From: Guptibacillus hwajinpoensis
GTDB taxonomy: Bacteria; Bacillota; Bacilli; Bacillales; Guptibacillaceae
Assembly: GCF_020524165.1 (NCBI RefSeq)
Contig: NZ_JAIVKU010000004.1
Coordinates: forward strand, 1,054,001 to 1,118,000
DNA length: 64,000 bases
Direction: 5' to 3'
Shown: positions 15,184 to 25,857 of the stretch, piece by piece
Position numbering within the stretch: position 1 is the stretch's first letter
How the letters are laid out: every line of letters begins with the position of its first letter
Program-made: the position numbers and the translations under genes
Notes under the pieces: model-generated
Seen by the model: the letters and a program-made list of their open reading frames with translations, nothing else
Database searches by the model: none
What the model was told of the DNA's origin: nothing

Positions 15184-15282
15184 AAAAAAAAGCACCCTGA
15201 GCGTTGTCAGGGTGCAGAAGGATAGACGCGTTTTGAGTAAACGCATCTCTTTCCCACCCTTTTAGGTCTCTCTGTACCTTTT
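15184..15282 (-). promoter_or_regulatory. PyrR attenuator 3 (pyrP-pyrB intergenic leader)
   Basis: The minus strand has a PyrR-binding-loop-like hairpin AGGT-ACAGAGAG-ACCT at 15264-15279. An intrinsic terminator follows: stem GCACCCTGA / TCAGGGTGC (15192-15215) and an 8-T tract (15184-15191). This is the known Bacillus arrangement in which UMP-bound PyrR stabilises the loop and lets the terminator form. The loop reads UACAGAGAG rather than the usual UCCNGNGAGG, a deviation noted in the findings. Confidence 0.85.
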
Positions 15283-15294
15283 TAAAGGATGATG

Positions 15295-16611
15295 CTATGC
15301 AGCTGGTTCGTTATTTTCAAGATCTTCTTCAAACATTTTCTCAACCGATTGCTGTGAGCTTCCGCCAGGCAAAATGAGGTTCAGCGTAATACCAATGATG
15401 GTCGCAAGCGCCATTCCTGCAATTTGCAGATTATCACTGACCTGGATGAAGGCACCACCTACACCGATGACTAGGATTACGGAGGAGATAATCAAGTTGC
15501 GCTTTTCACCGAGATCAATTTTGTTATCAATCAGCATGCGTAGTCCAGATGAAGCAATAATTCCGAAGAGAAGGATTGAGACTCCGCCCATCACAGCAGT
15601 CGGAATCGTTGAGATAAGGGCGGTTACTTTTCCTACAAACCCGAACATGAGCGCAAGGACAGCAGCTCCTCCGATGACAAACACGCTGAATACTCGTGTA
15701 ATCGCAAGCACGCCAATGTTCTCCCCATACGTCGTATTCGGTGGTCCGCCAAGGCAAGAGGCGATCATTGTTGCAACTCCATCTCCAAGGATGGAACGAT
15801 GAAGTCCTGGCGTTTTCAAGAAATTTTTACCGGCTACTTTACTTAAAACCATTTGATCGCCAATGTGTTCAGCTATTGTGACGACTGCAATGGGTACCAT
15901 GATGAACAGGATTTCCCATGAGAAGACATCAACCGGGTTGTAATCCGCAAACGGAATAATGAAGTCGGGCATTTGAAAGAAGGAAGCTTCTTTGACTGGT
16001 GTGAGATCAACGATGCCCATAAAGTAAGCAAATGTATATCCTGATGCAATACCGATCAAGATCGGGATCAGGCTGAAAAACCCTCTTAAAAACATTGAAG
16101 CAAGAATCGTAACACCTAGCGTAACAAGTGCAACGGTAAAGTGCGTACCGCTATAGGCTTCTGTTGCCGGGTTATTCATTGCCATGTCGATCGCCGTTCC
16201 TGCAAGACCAAGTCCGATAACCATGATGACCGGGCCTACGACGATCGGTGGAAGAAGCTTTAACAGCCAGTTTAACCCAAGTGCTCGAATGCCAATGGCA
16301 ACTAATCCGTAAACAATTCCTGCAAAAAAGCTTCCAATCATGGCTCCTTCAGGTCCGTGTAAGGATACCGCTGATATGATCGGTGCGATAAAAGCGAATG
16401 ATGAGCCTAGGTAAGCTGGAATTCTTCCTTTTGTGATTGCGAGGTACGCGAGTGTACCAAGCCCACTTGAAACAAGAGCGACGGCCGGATCAAGTCCGAC
16501 GAGGAATGGAACTAATATCGTTGCGCCAAACATGGCGAATAAATGCTGTAAGCTTAATGTGAGCCAGCTTGATGGTTTTGGAACGTCTCGAATACCTAGT
16601 ACTTGTTTCAT
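15295..16611 (-). CDS. pyrP: Uracil permease
   Basis: 438-residue nucleobase:cation symporter-2 family uracil permease, with roughly 12-14 hydrophobic segments. QHLFAMFGATILVPFLVGLDPAVAL near the N-terminus and the AEHIGDQMVLSKV motif in the middle are typical of PyrP/UraA. PNTTYGENIGVLAITR is the family signature in the substrate path. I chose ATG 16611 (MKQVLGIRDVPK), which has AAGGAGG 8 bp upstream; an in-frame start 12 codons earlier lies beyond the attenuator and lacks a ribosome site. It sits between pyrR and pyrB and imports uracil for salvage. Confidence 0.94.
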   Translation of the reverse strand: MKQVLGIRDVPKPSSWLTLSLQHLFAMFGATILVPFLVGLDPAVALVSSGLGTLAYLAITKGRIPAYLGSSFAFIAPIISAVSLHGPEGAMIGSFFAGIVYGLVAIGIRALGLNWLLKLLPPIVVGPVIMVIGLGLAGTAIDMAMNNPATEAYSGTHFTVALVTLGVTILASMFLRGFFSLIPILIGIASGYTFAYFMGIVDLTPVKEASFFQMPDFIIPFADYNPVDVFSWEILFIMVPIAVVTIAEHIGDQMVLSKVAGKNFLKTPGLHRSILGDGVATMIASCLGGPPNTTYGENIGVLAITRVFSVFVIGGAAVLALMFGFVGKVTALISTIPTAVMGGVSILLFGIIASSGLRMLIDNKIDLGEKRNLIISSVILVIGVGGAFIQVSDNLQIAGMALATIIGITLNLILPGGSSQQSVEKMFEEDLENNEPAA

Positions 16612-16653
16612 GATGTTTTCCTCCTTGATTGTGCGTGTCCCGGCCATGCTTAT

Positions 16654-16749
16654 AAAAAAACTCCTTGCATGGCCGCAAGGAGGTACACGCGTATCCTAAC
16701 GGAACGCGGTTCCTCCCTTGGCCGTCTCTCTGGACGGAATTAAAGGGAG
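16654..16749 (-). promoter_or_regulatory. PyrR attenuator 2 (pyrR-pyrP intergenic leader)
   Basis: A two-part hairpin on the minus strand (16713-16749) has outer stem CTCCCTT / AAGGGAG and inner stem CCGTC / GACGG closing a CAGAGA loop. It matches the PyrR binding loop with compensating changes in the closing pairs. The terminator CTCCTTGC / GCAAGGAG (16661-16682) plus seven Ts (16654-16660) follows. It overlaps nothing coding and precedes the pyrP ribosome site. Confidence 0.9.
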
Positions 16750-16755
16750 CACGAT

Positions 16756-17442
<687 letters not shown>

Positions 17443-17456
17443 TGTTGTCTATAAAG

Positions 17457-17485
17457 AGTATCGCAAAGATCTCTCCTAATGTCAA
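17457..17485 (-). promoter_or_regulatory. Sigma-A promoter of the pyr operon
   Basis: Perfect TTGACA (17480-17485), a 17-bp spacer and GATACT (17457-17462), placed between the rluD stop and the first attenuator. Confidence 0.78.
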
Positions 17486-17487
17486 CC

Positions 17488-18402
17488 TTAATCTTGTCTA
17501 AGTCTCTTTAATAAGCGTTCAATATCCTCTGGAATAGGCGCGGAGAATTCAAGCCATTCTTCTGTTACAGGGTGACGGAAGCCAAGTACACCTGCATGGA
17601 GCGCTTGCCCGTCAATTGGCAGTGACTTTCTTCTCGGACCATATTTCGGGTCGCCTGCCACCGGATGATCGATGTACTTCATATGCACGCGAATTTGATG
17701 CGTTCGACCTGTCTCCAGCTTGCATTCAACATACGTATACTGTTTATAACGTTCAAGCACGCGAAAATGCGTAACAGCATCACGGCTATGCTCATCAGTT
17801 ACTGTCATTTTTTGACGATCTTGTTTATCTCGCCCAATTGGCGCATCAATTGTACCTACATCGTGCTGGATATTGCCATGTACAATGGCTGTATAAAGTC
17901 TATTCACTGTTTTAGCTTGAAGTTGCTTTACAAGTGATTCATGTGCTTTATCGTTTTTCGCAACCATTAACAAGCCTGATGTATCTTTATCAATTCGGTG
18001 TACAATTCCTGGTCGAACTACCCCATTGATTCCACTTAAGTCATTTACTTGATACATAAGTCCGTTTACGAGCGTGCCGCTTGCGTGACCAGGTGCGGGA
18101 TGGACAACCATGCCACGAGGTTTATTCACGACAAGAACATCTGCATCTTCATAAACGATTTCCAGGTTTAAGTTCTCTGCAACAATTTCTAATTCTTCAG
18201 GTTCTGGAACAGAAACTTCAATTTCATCACCTGGAGTTGCTTTATAATTACCTTTCACTGCTTCACCATTTACTTGAATGTTTTTTTCTTTAATCCAGGT
18301 TTGAACCTGGCTACGTGACCAGTCACTCTCATAAGAAGTAATGAGCTTATCAATTCGCTCACCTTTTTCTTCTTCTGCTACTTTAAATGTGAATTTTTCC
18401 AT
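17488..18402 (-). CDS. rluD: RluD-family 23S rRNA pseudouridine synthase
   Basis: 304-residue pseudouridine synthase, the YlyB position in B. subtilis. An S4 RNA-binding domain covers about residues 15-75. The RluA/RluD catalytic domain follows with the catalytic Asp138 in HRIDKDTSGL, plus VVNKPRGMVVHP and ETGRTHQIRVH. RluD-type enzymes modify helix 69 of 23S rRNA, but the exact target uridines in this species are inferred only. The start ATG overlaps the lspA stop as TAATG, so the two are co-translated. The pyr promoter starts right after its stop codon. Confidence 0.9.
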   Translation of the reverse strand: MEKFTFKVAEEEKGERIDKLITSYESDWSRSQVQTWIKEKNIQVNGEAVKGNYKATPGDEIEVSVPEPEELEIVAENLNLEIVYEDADVLVVNKPRGMVVHPAPGHASGTLVNGLMYQVNDLSGINGVVRPGIVHRIDKDTSGLLMVAKNDKAHESLVKQLQAKTVNRLYTAIVHGNIQHDVGTIDAPIGRDKQDRQKMTVTDEHSRDAVTHFRVLERYKQYTYVECKLETGRTHQIRVHMKYIDHPVAGDPKYGPRRKSLPIDGQALHAGVLGFRHPVTEEWLEFSAPIPEDIERLLKRLRQD

Positions 18403-18863
18403 TAGTTTTCCCCTTTAGCCTGCTTACTTTCAAAAATAGTGCCGATAAAAATGAGAATAACCCCTACCACAAGGGAGGCATCGGCAACGTTAAAGATCGG
18501 AAAATCATAAGAGAAGATAAAGGTGTTCACAAAATCCACTACTTCTCCACGAAGGGCTCGATCAATAAAGTTCCCTATTGCGCCACCAAGTATGAGCGCG
18601 AGGGTTACACTAACGAAACGGCTATGTTTATACTGTCTCATATAATAGATAACCGCTCCAATAACGAAAATGGTAATGATATAAAAGAAAATCATCTGTC
18701 CTTGAAGGATTCCGAAGGCTGCGCCCCGGTTTCGATGAGATGTGAGAGATAGAAAACCATCGATTAATGTAATGTTTTCACCATATTCCATATACTTCAC
18801 AACAAGCCATTTCGTCCACTGATCAAGTACAATGATGCCAATGGCTATGAGATATTTCCACAC
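18402..18863 (-). CDS. lspA: Lipoprotein signal peptidase (signal peptidase II)
   Basis: 153-residue integral membrane aspartic peptidase that cleaves the signal peptide of prolipoproteins. Four hydrophobic segments are visible. The N-terminal [40 protein letters not shown] and [11 protein letters not shown] are the conserved boxes; the catalytic pair is the Asp of NFIDR and the Asp of NVAD. I chose GTG 18863 (M)WKYLIAIG with GGAGG 7 bp upstream; an ATG six codons earlier falls before that site. ylyA, which lies between ileS and lspA in B. subtilis, is absent here. Confidence 0.93.
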   Translation of the reverse strand: MWKYLIAIGIIVLDQWTKWLVVKYMEYGENITLIDGFLSLTSHRNRGAAFGILQGQMIFFYIITIFVIGAVIYYMRQYKHSRFVSVTLALILGGAIGNFIDRALRGEVVDFVNTFIFSYDFPIFNVADASLVVGVILIFIGTIFESKQAKGEN

Positions 18864-18898
18864 GAGCGCTCCTCCGATCAAATGTTACTTCCTATGAA

Positions 18899-18927
18899 AG
18901 TTTAGCACAGCTTGCTTCAGCAGACAA
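18899..18927 (-). promoter_or_regulatory. Candidate sigma-A promoter for lspA-rluD
   Basis: TTGTCT (18922-18927), a 17-bp spacer and TAAACT (18899-18904) lie between the ileS terminator and lspA. Confidence 0.55.
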
Positions 18928-18950
18928 TCGAAACTGAAGTTGCCATATTA

Positions 18951-18981
18951 AAAAGACGCTTTGCAGTGCAAAGCGTCTTTT
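18951..18981 (-). terminator. Terminator of ileS
   Basis: 14-bp stem with core AGACGCTTTGC / GCAAAGCGTCT and a 3-nt loop, flanked by A and T tracts, 9 bp after the ileS stop codon. Confidence 0.85.
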
Positions 18982-18990
18982 CGTTTACTA

Positions 18991-21753
18991 TCACGATTCG
19001 TAATGATTTTTAACAGTTTCAGCACAGCTAGCACAAAGAGTTGGGTACTCACTATCAGCACCAACATCCGTTTTCACTTGCCAGCAGCGCTCACACGTTT
19101 CTCCTTCAGCAGGTGAAACAGAAATCGCTAGTTCTTCATATACTTTCGCTTCTGTTGGAGCCTCAGCCTTCGTACCGGCAACTGTTGCTCCAGATACGAT
19201 AAAGAGCTTCTCAAGATTTGTTACGCCTTCAAGCAACTCTTTCGCACCCTTATCAGCGTAAATATGAAGTTGAGCTGTTAATGATTTACCAATGACTTTC
19301 TCGTTACGCGCTTCTTCTAATGCCTTAAGCACTTCATCACGAAGTTCCATGACATGATCCCATTTTTGCTCAAGATCTGCAGTGCCTTCAAAGTTTTTCA
19401 CTTCCGGCATATCAGAAAGCTGTACAAACTCTTCCTTCTCACCAGGAACATACTGCCAAACTTCCTCAGCTGTATGCGGGATAATTGGAGAAAGAAGTTT
19501 TGTTAACGCTACAGCCGTCTGATAAAGAACGGTTTGAATTGCACGGCGCTTTGGATGATCTTCATGCTCGATATAAAGCGTATCTTTCGCAATATCAAGG
19601 TAAAACGAACTCATTTCAATCGTGAAGAAGTTATGAATCGTATTATAAACCGTTAAGAATTGATACTCATCGTAAGCTTTCTTCACTTTTGAAACTAAGT
19701 TGTTCAGCTTAACTAGCATATACTGATCGAGCTCACCAAGATCTTCATACGCCACCTGATGCTGCGATGGGTCAAACCCTTCTAGGTTACCGAGCATAAA
19801 GCGGAACGTGTTACGAATCTTACGGTATACTTCAGCTACTTGTTTTAAAATATCATCTGATACGCGTACGTCAGCCTGATAATCAGCAGAAGATACCCAT
19901 AGACGAAGAATATCCGCTCCTAATTGCTTCATCACATCGTTTGGTACCATTGTGTTTCCAAGGGATTTACTCATTTTCTTTCCTTCACCATCAAGGATAA
20001 AACCGTGACTTAGTACAGCTTTATAAGGTGCTTTACCTGTTACAGCTACAGCTGTAGAAAGGGATGAGTTAAACCAACCGCGATACTGGTCAGAGCCTTC
20101 AAGATACAAATCAGCAGGGCGAGCGAGATCACTTCGCTCTTCAAGAACCGCCTGATGAGATGAACCTGAATCAAACCAAACGTCCATGATATCCATTTCC
20201 TTGCGGAATTCACTGTTCGGACTGTGCTCAGAAGTAAATCCTTCAGGGAGAAGGTCTTTAGCATCCCACTCGAACCAGATGTTAGATCCGTGTTCACGGA
20301 ATAGGTCTGATACGTGAGCAATTGTTTCATCTGTAATGATTGGCTCATTATTTTCGCCATAAAATACCGGAATCGGCACGCCCCATGCACGTTGACGAGA
20401 GATACACCAATCTTCCCGATCTTTCACCATGTTATGAAGGCGAATCTCGCCCCATGAAGGGAACCATTTCACATCGGCTACCGCTTGAAGTAGTTCAGGA
20501 CGGAATTCCTTAATAGAAGCAAACCATTGTTCTGTTGCACGGAAGATGATCGGCTTCTTCGTACGCCAATCGTGCGGATAGGAGTGCGTGAAGAACGTAA
20601 GCTTTACAAGTGCGCCTGCTTCTTCAAGCTTCTCTGTAATCGGCTTATTCGCTTTATCATAGAACATACCTTCAAATCCAGGAGCTTCATCTGTAAAGAC
20701 ACCTTTTTCATCAACTGGACAAAGAATGTCTAACTTATACTTTCTTCCAATCAAGTAGTCATCTTCCCCGTGTCCTGGAGCCGTGTGAACGCAACCTGTA
20801 CCTGCGTCAAGTGTGACATGATCACCAAGAATAACGAGAGACTCACGGTCATAGAACGGATGCTGAGCTGTTACGTATTCAAGCTCACTACCTTTCACGC
20901 GATTTACTTCACTGACGTTCGTCCACTCAAACTCTTCTTTTAACTGATCAACGAGTTCTGTTGCTACGACGTATTTTGTGCCATCAGCATTCACAACGCT
21001 GTACTCAAACTTCTCATTTAACGCAATCGCAAGGTTAGATGGGATCGTCCACGGTGTGGTTGTCCAGATGATAAATTTCTCATCTCCTGCAAGCACGCCT
21101 TTACCGTCTTTTACATCAAATGCAACATAGATGGAAGGAGAGCGCTTATCATGGTACTCAATTTCTGCTTCTGCTAATGCAGATTCAGATGTCGGAGACC
21201 AATAAACGGTTTTCTTATCTTTGTAGATATAACCGCGCTTCGCCATTTCACCGAACACTTTAATTTGCTGCGCTTCGTAACCTTTATGAAGCGTGATGTA
21301 CGGGTTATCCCAATCGCCTCGGACACCAAGACGCTTAAACTGTTCACGCTGGCGATCCACTTGTTTTAATGCATACCCTTCACATTTCTTTCTAAATTCA
21401 GCTACCGTTAACTTTTTACGATCAACGCCTTTTTTTGTTAAAGCCTGCTCAATTGGAAGGCCGTGCGTATCCCAACCAGGAACGTAAGGAGCATTGAAAC
21501 CGTTCATTGATTTATAGCGAACGATCATATCTTTCAACACTTTGTTTTCAGCGTGGCCCATATGAATGTCACCATTGGCATATGGAGGGCCATCGTGTAG
21601 CACAAACAAAGGACGATCTTTCGTTCTTTCCTGTACTTTTTCATAAAGATTGATGTTTTCCCATTCTTTTTGCATGTCAGGCTCTTTATTTGGTAAATTT
21701 CCTCTCATCGGAAATTTTGTCTTTGGCATTAAGAGCGTTTCTTTAAAGCTCAT
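18991..21753 (-). CDS. ileS: Isoleucyl-tRNA synthetase
   Basis: 920-residue class Ia synthetase. The HIGH box is HMGH at 64-67 and KMSKS is at 593-597. The editing (CP1) domain lies between, with [11 protein letters not shown] and [15 protein letters not shown]. The C-terminus ends in a zinc finger with CERCWQV and CASC cysteine pairs, the bacterial type I IleRS pattern. ATG at 21753 has GGAGG upstream. A T-box leader controls it, as in B. subtilis, so expression should rise when uncharged tRNA-Ile accumulates. Confidence 0.97.
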   Translation of the reverse strand: MSFKETLLMPKTKFPMRGNLPNKEPDMQKEWENINLYEKVQERTKDRPLFVLHDGPPYANGDIHMGHAENKVLKDMIVRYKSMNGFNAPYVPGWDTHGLPIEQALTKKGVDRKKLTVAEFRKKCEGYALKQVDRQREQFKRLGVRGDWDNPYITLHKGYEAQQIKVFGEMAKRGYIYKDKKTVYWSPTSESALAEAEIEYHDKRSPSIYVAFDVKDGKGVLAGDEKFIIWTTTPWTIPSNLAIALNEKFEYSVVNADGTKYVVATELVDQLKEEFEWTNVSEVNRVKGSELEYVTAQHPFYDRESLVILGDHVTLDAGTGCVHTAPGHGEDDYLIGRKYKLDILCPVDEKGVFTDEAPGFEGMFYDKANKPITEKLEEAGALVKLTFFTHSYPHDWRTKKPIIFRATEQWFASIKEFRPELLQAVADVKWFPSWGEIRLHNMVKDREDWCISRQRAWGVPIPVFYGENNEPIITDETIAHVSDLFREHGSNIWFEWDAKDLLPEGFTSEHSPNSEFRKEMDIMDVWFDSGSSHQAVLEERSDLARPADLYLEGSDQYRGWFNSSLSTAVAVTGKAPYKAVLSHGFILDGEGKKMSKSLGNTMVPNDVMKQLGADILRLWVSSADYQADVRVSDDILKQVAEVYRKIRNTFRFMLGNLEGFDPSQHQVAYEDLGELDQYMLVKLNNLVSKVKKAYDEYQFLTVYNTIHNFFTIEMSSFYLDIAKDTLYIEHEDHPKRRAIQTVLYQTAVALTKLLSPIIPHTAEEVWQYVPGEKEEFVQLSDMPEVKNFEGTADLEQKWDHVMELRDEVLKALEEARNEKVIGKSLTAQLHIYADKGAKELLEGVTNLEKLFIVSGATVAGTKAEAPTEAKVYEELAISVSPAEGETCERCWQVKTDVGADSEYPTLCASCAETVKNHYES

Positions 21754-21827
21754 GAGGTTTCCTCCTTCAACTTATAACGACCAACATCCGTAGCGCGAAT
21801 ATCCCTGGCATCTCTTCCATCAAATGC

Positions 21828-22070
21828 AAAAAAACCTTCTCGTCCCCGAATAGGGACGAGAAGGTTTTTCCCGTGGTACCACCCAAATTAAGCTTTGCGC
21901 TCACTTTGCATTCGTAACGTGAATGATTCGCCGAGGCTTACTTATTGTTCAGCACGGGACTCCGGGATGATTTTCCCTAATTGCTTAACACCGGCTCCCA
22001 CCATTCCCGGCTCGCTTTGTTAAGTAAGAATCAGGTACTCTTCCCTTCTTCGTCGATCGTTATTGCTATT
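21828..22070 (-). promoter_or_regulatory. T-box riboswitch of ileS (tRNA-Ile responsive)
   Basis: The minus strand has the T-box core GGGTGGTACCACGGGAAAA (21866-21884). A terminator with a 16-bp stem follows (21831-21868) and a T run (21828-21834); the T-box sequence overlaps its 5' arm. Upstream stem I elements are visible: GGGAAGAGTACC with an AGTA box and GGTGGGAGCC. A candidate specifier is ATC at 21969-21971 in AAATCATCC, an isoleucine codon. The fold was read by eye, not computed. Confidence 0.93.
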
Positions 22071-22076
22071 ACTAGA

Positions 22077-22106
22077 AGTATAGTGTAAATAAAATTAAGA
22101 AGTCAA
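22077..22106 (-). promoter_or_regulatory. Sigma-A promoter of the ileS leader
   Basis: TTGACT (22101-22106), an 18-bp spacer and TATACT (22077-22082) immediately precede the T-box leader. Confidence 0.7.
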
Positions 22107-22134
22107 GGAAATGACAAAAAAATAAATAAGTGCA

Positions 22135-22647
22135 TTACGCTTTTTCTTCGATTTGTTCTTGCTGCTCTTCTTCCTCTTCTTCAAATCGAGCAACGAGACC
22201 ATCCCAGTCTTCGTTATTAAGCATTTCAAGTTGTGCCTCAACTAGCATCCGGAAACGCGTGCGATAGACGGCTGCTTGTTTTTTCAGCTCTTCATTATCC
22301 ATTGAAATCTTACGTGCTTTTGCAAGTGAATCATTAATAATACGATCCGCATTTTTTTCTGCTTCTTTTACAATAAGCTGAGATTCTTTTTTAGCATTTT
22401 GTCTAACTTCTTCTGCTGATTCTTGTGCAACTAAGATCGACTTGTTTAACGTTTCTTCCAGGTTAGAGAAATGTCCTAGTCGTTCTTCTAATAGTTTCAC
22501 TCTCTCATTCAGTTCTTTCTTTTCTCTGATCACTGTTTCATAATCTTTAATTACCTGATCGAGAAATTCATTGACTTCATCTTCATCATAACCGCGGAAT
22601 CCGCGAGTAAACTCTTTGTTATGAATATCTAATGGTGTTAAAGGCAA
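22135..22647 (-). CDS. divIVA: DivIVA, septum-site and pole-organising protein
   Basis: 170-residue coiled-coil protein that senses negative membrane curvature and recruits MinJ/MinCD and sporulation partners to poles and septa. The N-terminal membrane-binding domain reads PLTPLDIHNKEFTRGFRGYDEDEVNEFL; the rest is coiled coil with KEAEKNADRIINDSLAKARKI. It ends in an acidic Glu/Gln tail. I chose the TTG at 22647, 8 bp from GGAGG, because it gives the family start (M)PLTP; the GTG at 22656 lies inside the Shine-Dalgarno. It lies between ylmH and ileS as in B. subtilis. Confidence 0.94.
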   Translation of the reverse strand: MPLTPLDIHNKEFTRGFRGYDEDEVNEFLDQVIKDYETVIREKKELNERVKLLEERLGHFSNLEETLNKSILVAQESAEEVRQNAKKESQLIVKEAEKNADRIINDSLAKARKISMDNEELKKQAAVYRTRFRMLVEAQLEMLNNEDWDGLVARFEEEEEEQQEQIEEKA

Positions 22648-22736
22648 TTCAGCCACCTCCGATTTACTCTCTTTTCATATACCCGGCTTAATCTTATTTC
22701 GACAGCGATTTGGATATTCCTTCTATTTGTGACAAA

Positions 22737-23510
22737 CTATTTACGAATGTGATAGGTAATTCGCCATTTATCTCGCTTCGTTTTTCCATCAATGGAGACG
22801 ATTTTACTTCTACCTGAACCTCTAAGAGACAAGTAATCTCCCTCTTTCACTTCGGCTGAAGGTTGACTCACAATCTTCCAGTTTAATTTCGCTCGATCAT
22901 GTTCAATCATTGTACTTACTTTCCCTCTTGAAAGATTGTAAACTTCCGCTAGAACAGTATCTAATCTAAGACTTGTTACTGTACCAGCCTGTTCGTCCCA
23001 TTCTGCCTCAGGTAAATGTAAAAACTCAAGTGAAATTTCTACTGGAGAAAGAGAAGCCTTACCAGCTTGCGTAAGGTTCAATTTCACGAAGTCTGCAATT
23101 TCCTTTGCTACAATAAGGTGAGCAACACTATCATTTATCATGATATCCCCAAATTTTTCACGTTTTATCCCTAGACCCATCATGGCTCCAAGTAAATCCG
23201 GGTGAGTCAATGATACGAACTTAGCTGGGTATGTAATTTCAAATGCTGTTATGTCGAAATCTTCACTTGAAGGCTCAAAGTAAGGTGGAACAAGAAGAGC
23301 CCTTTGACGTTCTGACCCTTCTACTCCCCCTGAGAAAAACACTCCCACATCAGGATGATTTCCTATGATTTGGTTCACCATATCCTGCTCTCTAGGATCT
23401 AGAAAATCGGTTAATCTGGGCGCATATCTTTCCTGAACCTCATCTTGCCATTGCAATACGCGATCAACAAATGTCCGTTCCTCAGGACGGTAATGCTCAT
23501 AAATCGACAT
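22737..23510 (-). CDS. ylmH: YlmH, S4-domain RNA-binding protein
   Basis: 257-residue protein with an S4 RNA-binding domain in the C-terminal third (RLDTVLAEVYNLSRGKVSTMI). The N-terminal half carries VFFSGGVEGSERQRALLVPPYF, characteristic of YlmH. In B. subtilis, YlmH binds ribosomal complexes and can support C-terminal tailing by RqcH in place of RqcP. It overlaps ylmG by 1 bp and belongs to the sepF-divIVA operon. Family assignment is firm; the tailing role here is inferred. Confidence 0.9.
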   Translation of the reverse strand: MSIYEHYRPEERTFVDRVLQWQDEVQERYAPRLTDFLDPREQDMVNQIIGNHPDVGVFFSGGVEGSERQRALLVPPYFEPSSEDFDITAFEITYPAKFVSLTHPDLLGAMMGLGIKREKFGDIMINDSVAHLIVAKEIADFVKLNLTQAGKASLSPVEISLEFLHLPEAEWDEQAGTVTSLRLDTVLAEVYNLSRGKVSTMIEHDRAKLNWKIVSQPSAEVKEGDYLSLRGSGRSKIVSIDGKTKRDKWRITYHIRK

Positions 23511-23773
23511 TAACTTACGAAACTAAAGAGAGCTGCAATTCCGTACTGAACGAATTGAAGCGCAAAAATCGCGACAATCGGTGAAATATCAAGCATGCCA
23601 CCGATTGGTGGAATGAAACGACGAAATGGTGCAAGGTACGGTTCTGCAATCGAAGCAATCATCTGGCCAATGGAAGATTCTCTTGCATTTGGGATCCACG
23701 ACATAAAGATGTAGATAATGAGAATCCACGTATAAATTTGTACTGCTGAAATTAAGATTGAAGCTATGTTCAA
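23510..23773 (-). CDS. ylmG: YggT/YlmG family small membrane protein
   Basis: 87-residue protein with two hydrophobic segments and the YggT signature YIFMSWIPNARESSIGQMIA plus EPYLAPFRRFIPPIGG between them. Its function in Bacillus is not well defined; related proteins are linked to division and membrane organisation. I prefer the TTG at 23773, 8 bp from AAAGGG; the GTG at 23782 overlaps the Shine-Dalgarno. It sits between sepF and ylmH. Confidence 0.85.
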   Translation of the reverse strand: MNIASILISAVQIYTWILIIYIFMSWIPNARESSIGQMIASIAEPYLAPFRRFIPPIGGMLDISPIVAIFALQFVQYGIAALFSFVS

Positions 23774-23792
23774 ACTTTTCACCCTTTCTTAC

Positions 23793-24224
23793 TTACTCGT
23801 CTTCATAAATTTCATCTGTGATGTTTCCTGAAATCTCAACGTTATCCGGTGTACATAAAAATGTTTCCGGACCGAGCTTTTGAATATCGCCACCAACAGC
23901 ATAGACAGTTCCGCTTAAAAAGTCCACGATCCGTCTTGCCTGATCCTGCGGAATACGTTGCAAATTCATAACAACGGACTTCCGATTTTTCACATGATCT
24001 GCAATATCCTGAGCTTCAGCATACACTCTAGGCTCTACTAGCACAACTCTTGAGTTCTTATGAACGCTTTGGAGACTGACAACATTTTGCTTACTTTTGC
24101 GACTTGCCCTGGTCACTTCAGGTTCTTCTTCCTCCATATAGTCTTCGTGCTCCTGCTGCTCATCCAATTCTATGGTTTCATCATCAAGTTCAAAGAACTG
24201 TTTGAATTTTGTCTTAATACCCAA
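23793..24224 (-). CDS. sepF: SepF, FtsZ membrane anchor and cell division protein
   Basis: 143-residue SepF. The N-terminal amphipathic segment [10 protein letters not shown] binds membrane, an acidic linker follows, then the globular domain with [21 protein letters not shown] and [23 protein letters not shown]. SepF binds the FtsZ C-terminal tail and arranges filaments at the septum. TTG at 24224 is the start, after GGAGGTG. Partner FtsZ is encoded 9 kb away in this window. Confidence 0.93.
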   Translation of the reverse strand: MGIKTKFKQFFELDDETIELDEQQEHEDYMEEEEPEVTRASRKSKQNVVSLQSVHKNSRVVLVEPRVYAEAQDIADHVKNRKSVVMNLQRIPQDQARRIVDFLSGTVYAVGGDIQKLGPETFLCTPDNVEISGNITDEIYEDE

Positions 24225-24251
24225 TTCCCTGCACCTCCTGGAGAGCTTAAT

Positions 24252-24929
24252 TTATTTTTCATTACCGACAAGTGACGAGCCAATCCGAACGTAGGTTGCG
24301 CCTTCTTCAACAGCAATTTCATAATCGTTCGACATCCCCATTGAAAGCTCCTTGCACGGAGCATGATGGAGTGAGAGCGTTTGAATCTGTTCTGCAAGCT
24401 CCCGAAGTTGTTTAAAGACAGCTCGAATTTCGTCTGGATTATTTGTATGGGGAGCCATCGTCATTAACCCTATTACTTTAATCGAAGAAAACTCTTGTAG
24501 CGATTCAATAAAAGGAATGGTAGCATCTAGTGATAGACCATGTTTCGATTCTTCTCCAGACACGTTTACCTGTACAAAACAGTTTATTTCTTTTTCGGCT
24601 CTCTTGTGTATTTCTTTAGCCAGAGAGCGACGATCAAGTGAGTGTATATAGTCTACGAAAGGAAGGACTTCTTTTACTTTACGAGATTGTAGTGTTCCAA
24701 TAAAGTGCCAGGAAGGCGTAGATCCAAAGACTTCTACTTTCTTTAAAAGCCCTTCATCTCGACTTTCCCCAAGATGTGTTAACCCTGCATCAAGCGCTTC
24801 CTTTGTACGCTCTACGCTCACGTATTTTGTCACAGCTACCACATTTATACGTTCAGGATCGCGGCCAGACCTCTCCGCTGCTTCATTTATTTGTTTTTTT
24901 ATTGTAGCTAGACTTTCCCTTACATTCAC
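24252..24929 (-). CDS. ylmE: YggS/YlmE family PLP-binding protein
   Basis: 225-residue PLP homeostasis protein with a TIM-barrel alanine-racemase-like fold. The PLP lysine lies in VVAVTKYVS near residue 35; [21 protein letters not shown] and [24 protein letters not shown] are the family boxes. The start is taken as GTG 24929, about 12 bp from GGAGG; an ATT four codons upstream of ESLA is better spaced but a rare start. It lies between pgeF and sepF. Confidence 0.9.
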   Translation of the reverse strand: MNVRESLATIKKQINEAAERSGRDPERINVVAVTKYVSVERTKEALDAGLTHLGESRDEGLLKKVEVFGSTPSWHFIGTLQSRKVKEVLPFVDYIHSLDRRSLAKEIHKRAEKEINCFVQVNVSGEESKHGLSLDATIPFIESLQEFSSIKVIGLMTMAPHTNNPDEIRAVFKQLRELAEQIQTLSLHHAPCKELSMGMSNDYEIAVEEGATYVRIGSSLVGNEK

Positions 24930-24936
24930 GTTAATG

Positions 24937-25764
24937 CTATACCTCCCCGAGTCCTATGTATGCCATCATTCTTCCTGTTTTCCCTTCTTCTCTTCGGTGA
25001 GAGAAAAACAGATTGCTACAACTTGTGCAGTAATTACTAATAGATAGATGACTCGTTTGAACACCAGCTTTAAGGAGTAATTCCCGATTAACTGATTTTA
25101 AATCAAGCTGATATTTCCCATTAGACGTCTGTTCGAACAGTGAGTCTGTATTTAAGCGTAACGCTTTAACATGATTGATCACGCCATCATTCACTTCGTA
25201 ACAGCATTTCCCAATCGATGGCCCAATTACTGCAAAAATATCCTCTGGCTTTATGCCATCTTGCTTCCATGCTTCCATCATCTCTCCAGCAATATTCTTC
25301 GTCGTTCCTTTCCAACCTGCGTGGGCAAGTCCAACGCGATTCGCCTTTGGAGCATAAAAATATAATGGAACGCAGTCGGCATAAAGAGCCGTTAGAAGAA
25401 TATCCCGATCATCAGTATATAGTCCGTCAACATCTGGAACCGCATCGAGATGATCTGTTGCTCCCCGTCCTTTATCCTTTGAAGTTATTTTAACAAGTGC
25501 CGCACCATGTATTTGTTCTCCTACGACCCACTTGCTTAGTGGTTGTCCAATATCGTTAGCAAGTCTCTGTCGATTTGCCAGCACATCTTTTGCATCATCA
25601 GGTACGTGAAATCCGAGATTCAAGCTAGAAAACGGAGTCTGGCTAACTCCGTTTCTGCGAGTCGAAAAACCAGCAATCGGTTGATCTTTCCGCTCAGCTT
25701 GACCTGGAAATTTCAGTTCCAGTGAAGTTTCCTTCATTGTTGCTTGAAATGGTTCTTTCGCCAC
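24937..25764 (-). CDS. pgeF: Peptidoglycan editing factor PgeF (multicopper polyphenol oxidase-like, YlmD)
   Basis: 275-residue YfiH/PgeF protein. The family removes wrongly placed amino acids from peptidoglycan precursors; older annotation calls it laccase or purine nucleoside phosphorylase-like. Metal-site residues are seen in STRRNG...[36 protein letters not shown] and [12 protein letters not shown] at 25764 is the start, with AAAGGGG 7 bp upstream. It is the first gene of the group ahead of ylmE and sepF. Confidence 0.88.
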   Translation of the reverse strand: MAKEPFQATMKETSLELKFPGQAERKDQPIAGFSTRRNGVSQTPFSSLNLGFHVPDDAKDVLANRQRLANDIGQPLSKWVVGEQIHGAALVKITSKDKGRGATDHLDAVPDVDGLYTDDRDILLTALYADCVPLYFYAPKANRVGLAHAGWKGTTKNIAGEMMEAWKQDGIKPEDIFAVIGPSIGKCCYEVNDGVINHVKALRLNTDSLFEQTSNGKYQLDLKSVNRELLLKAGVQTSHLSISNYCTSCSNLFFSHRREEGKTGRMMAYIGLGEV

Positions 25765-25857
25765 AGTTGCACCCCTTTATACCATGATACAGTTTATACC
25801 TTATTTTATCATAATATGTTGGTGCTAAGGGATATAGATTGTTACATCTTTCTTACC

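Noticed and set aside
15374..15802. Plus-strand open frame of 142 codons opposite pyrP
   Set aside because: Antisense shadow of a membrane protein gene; no start signal.
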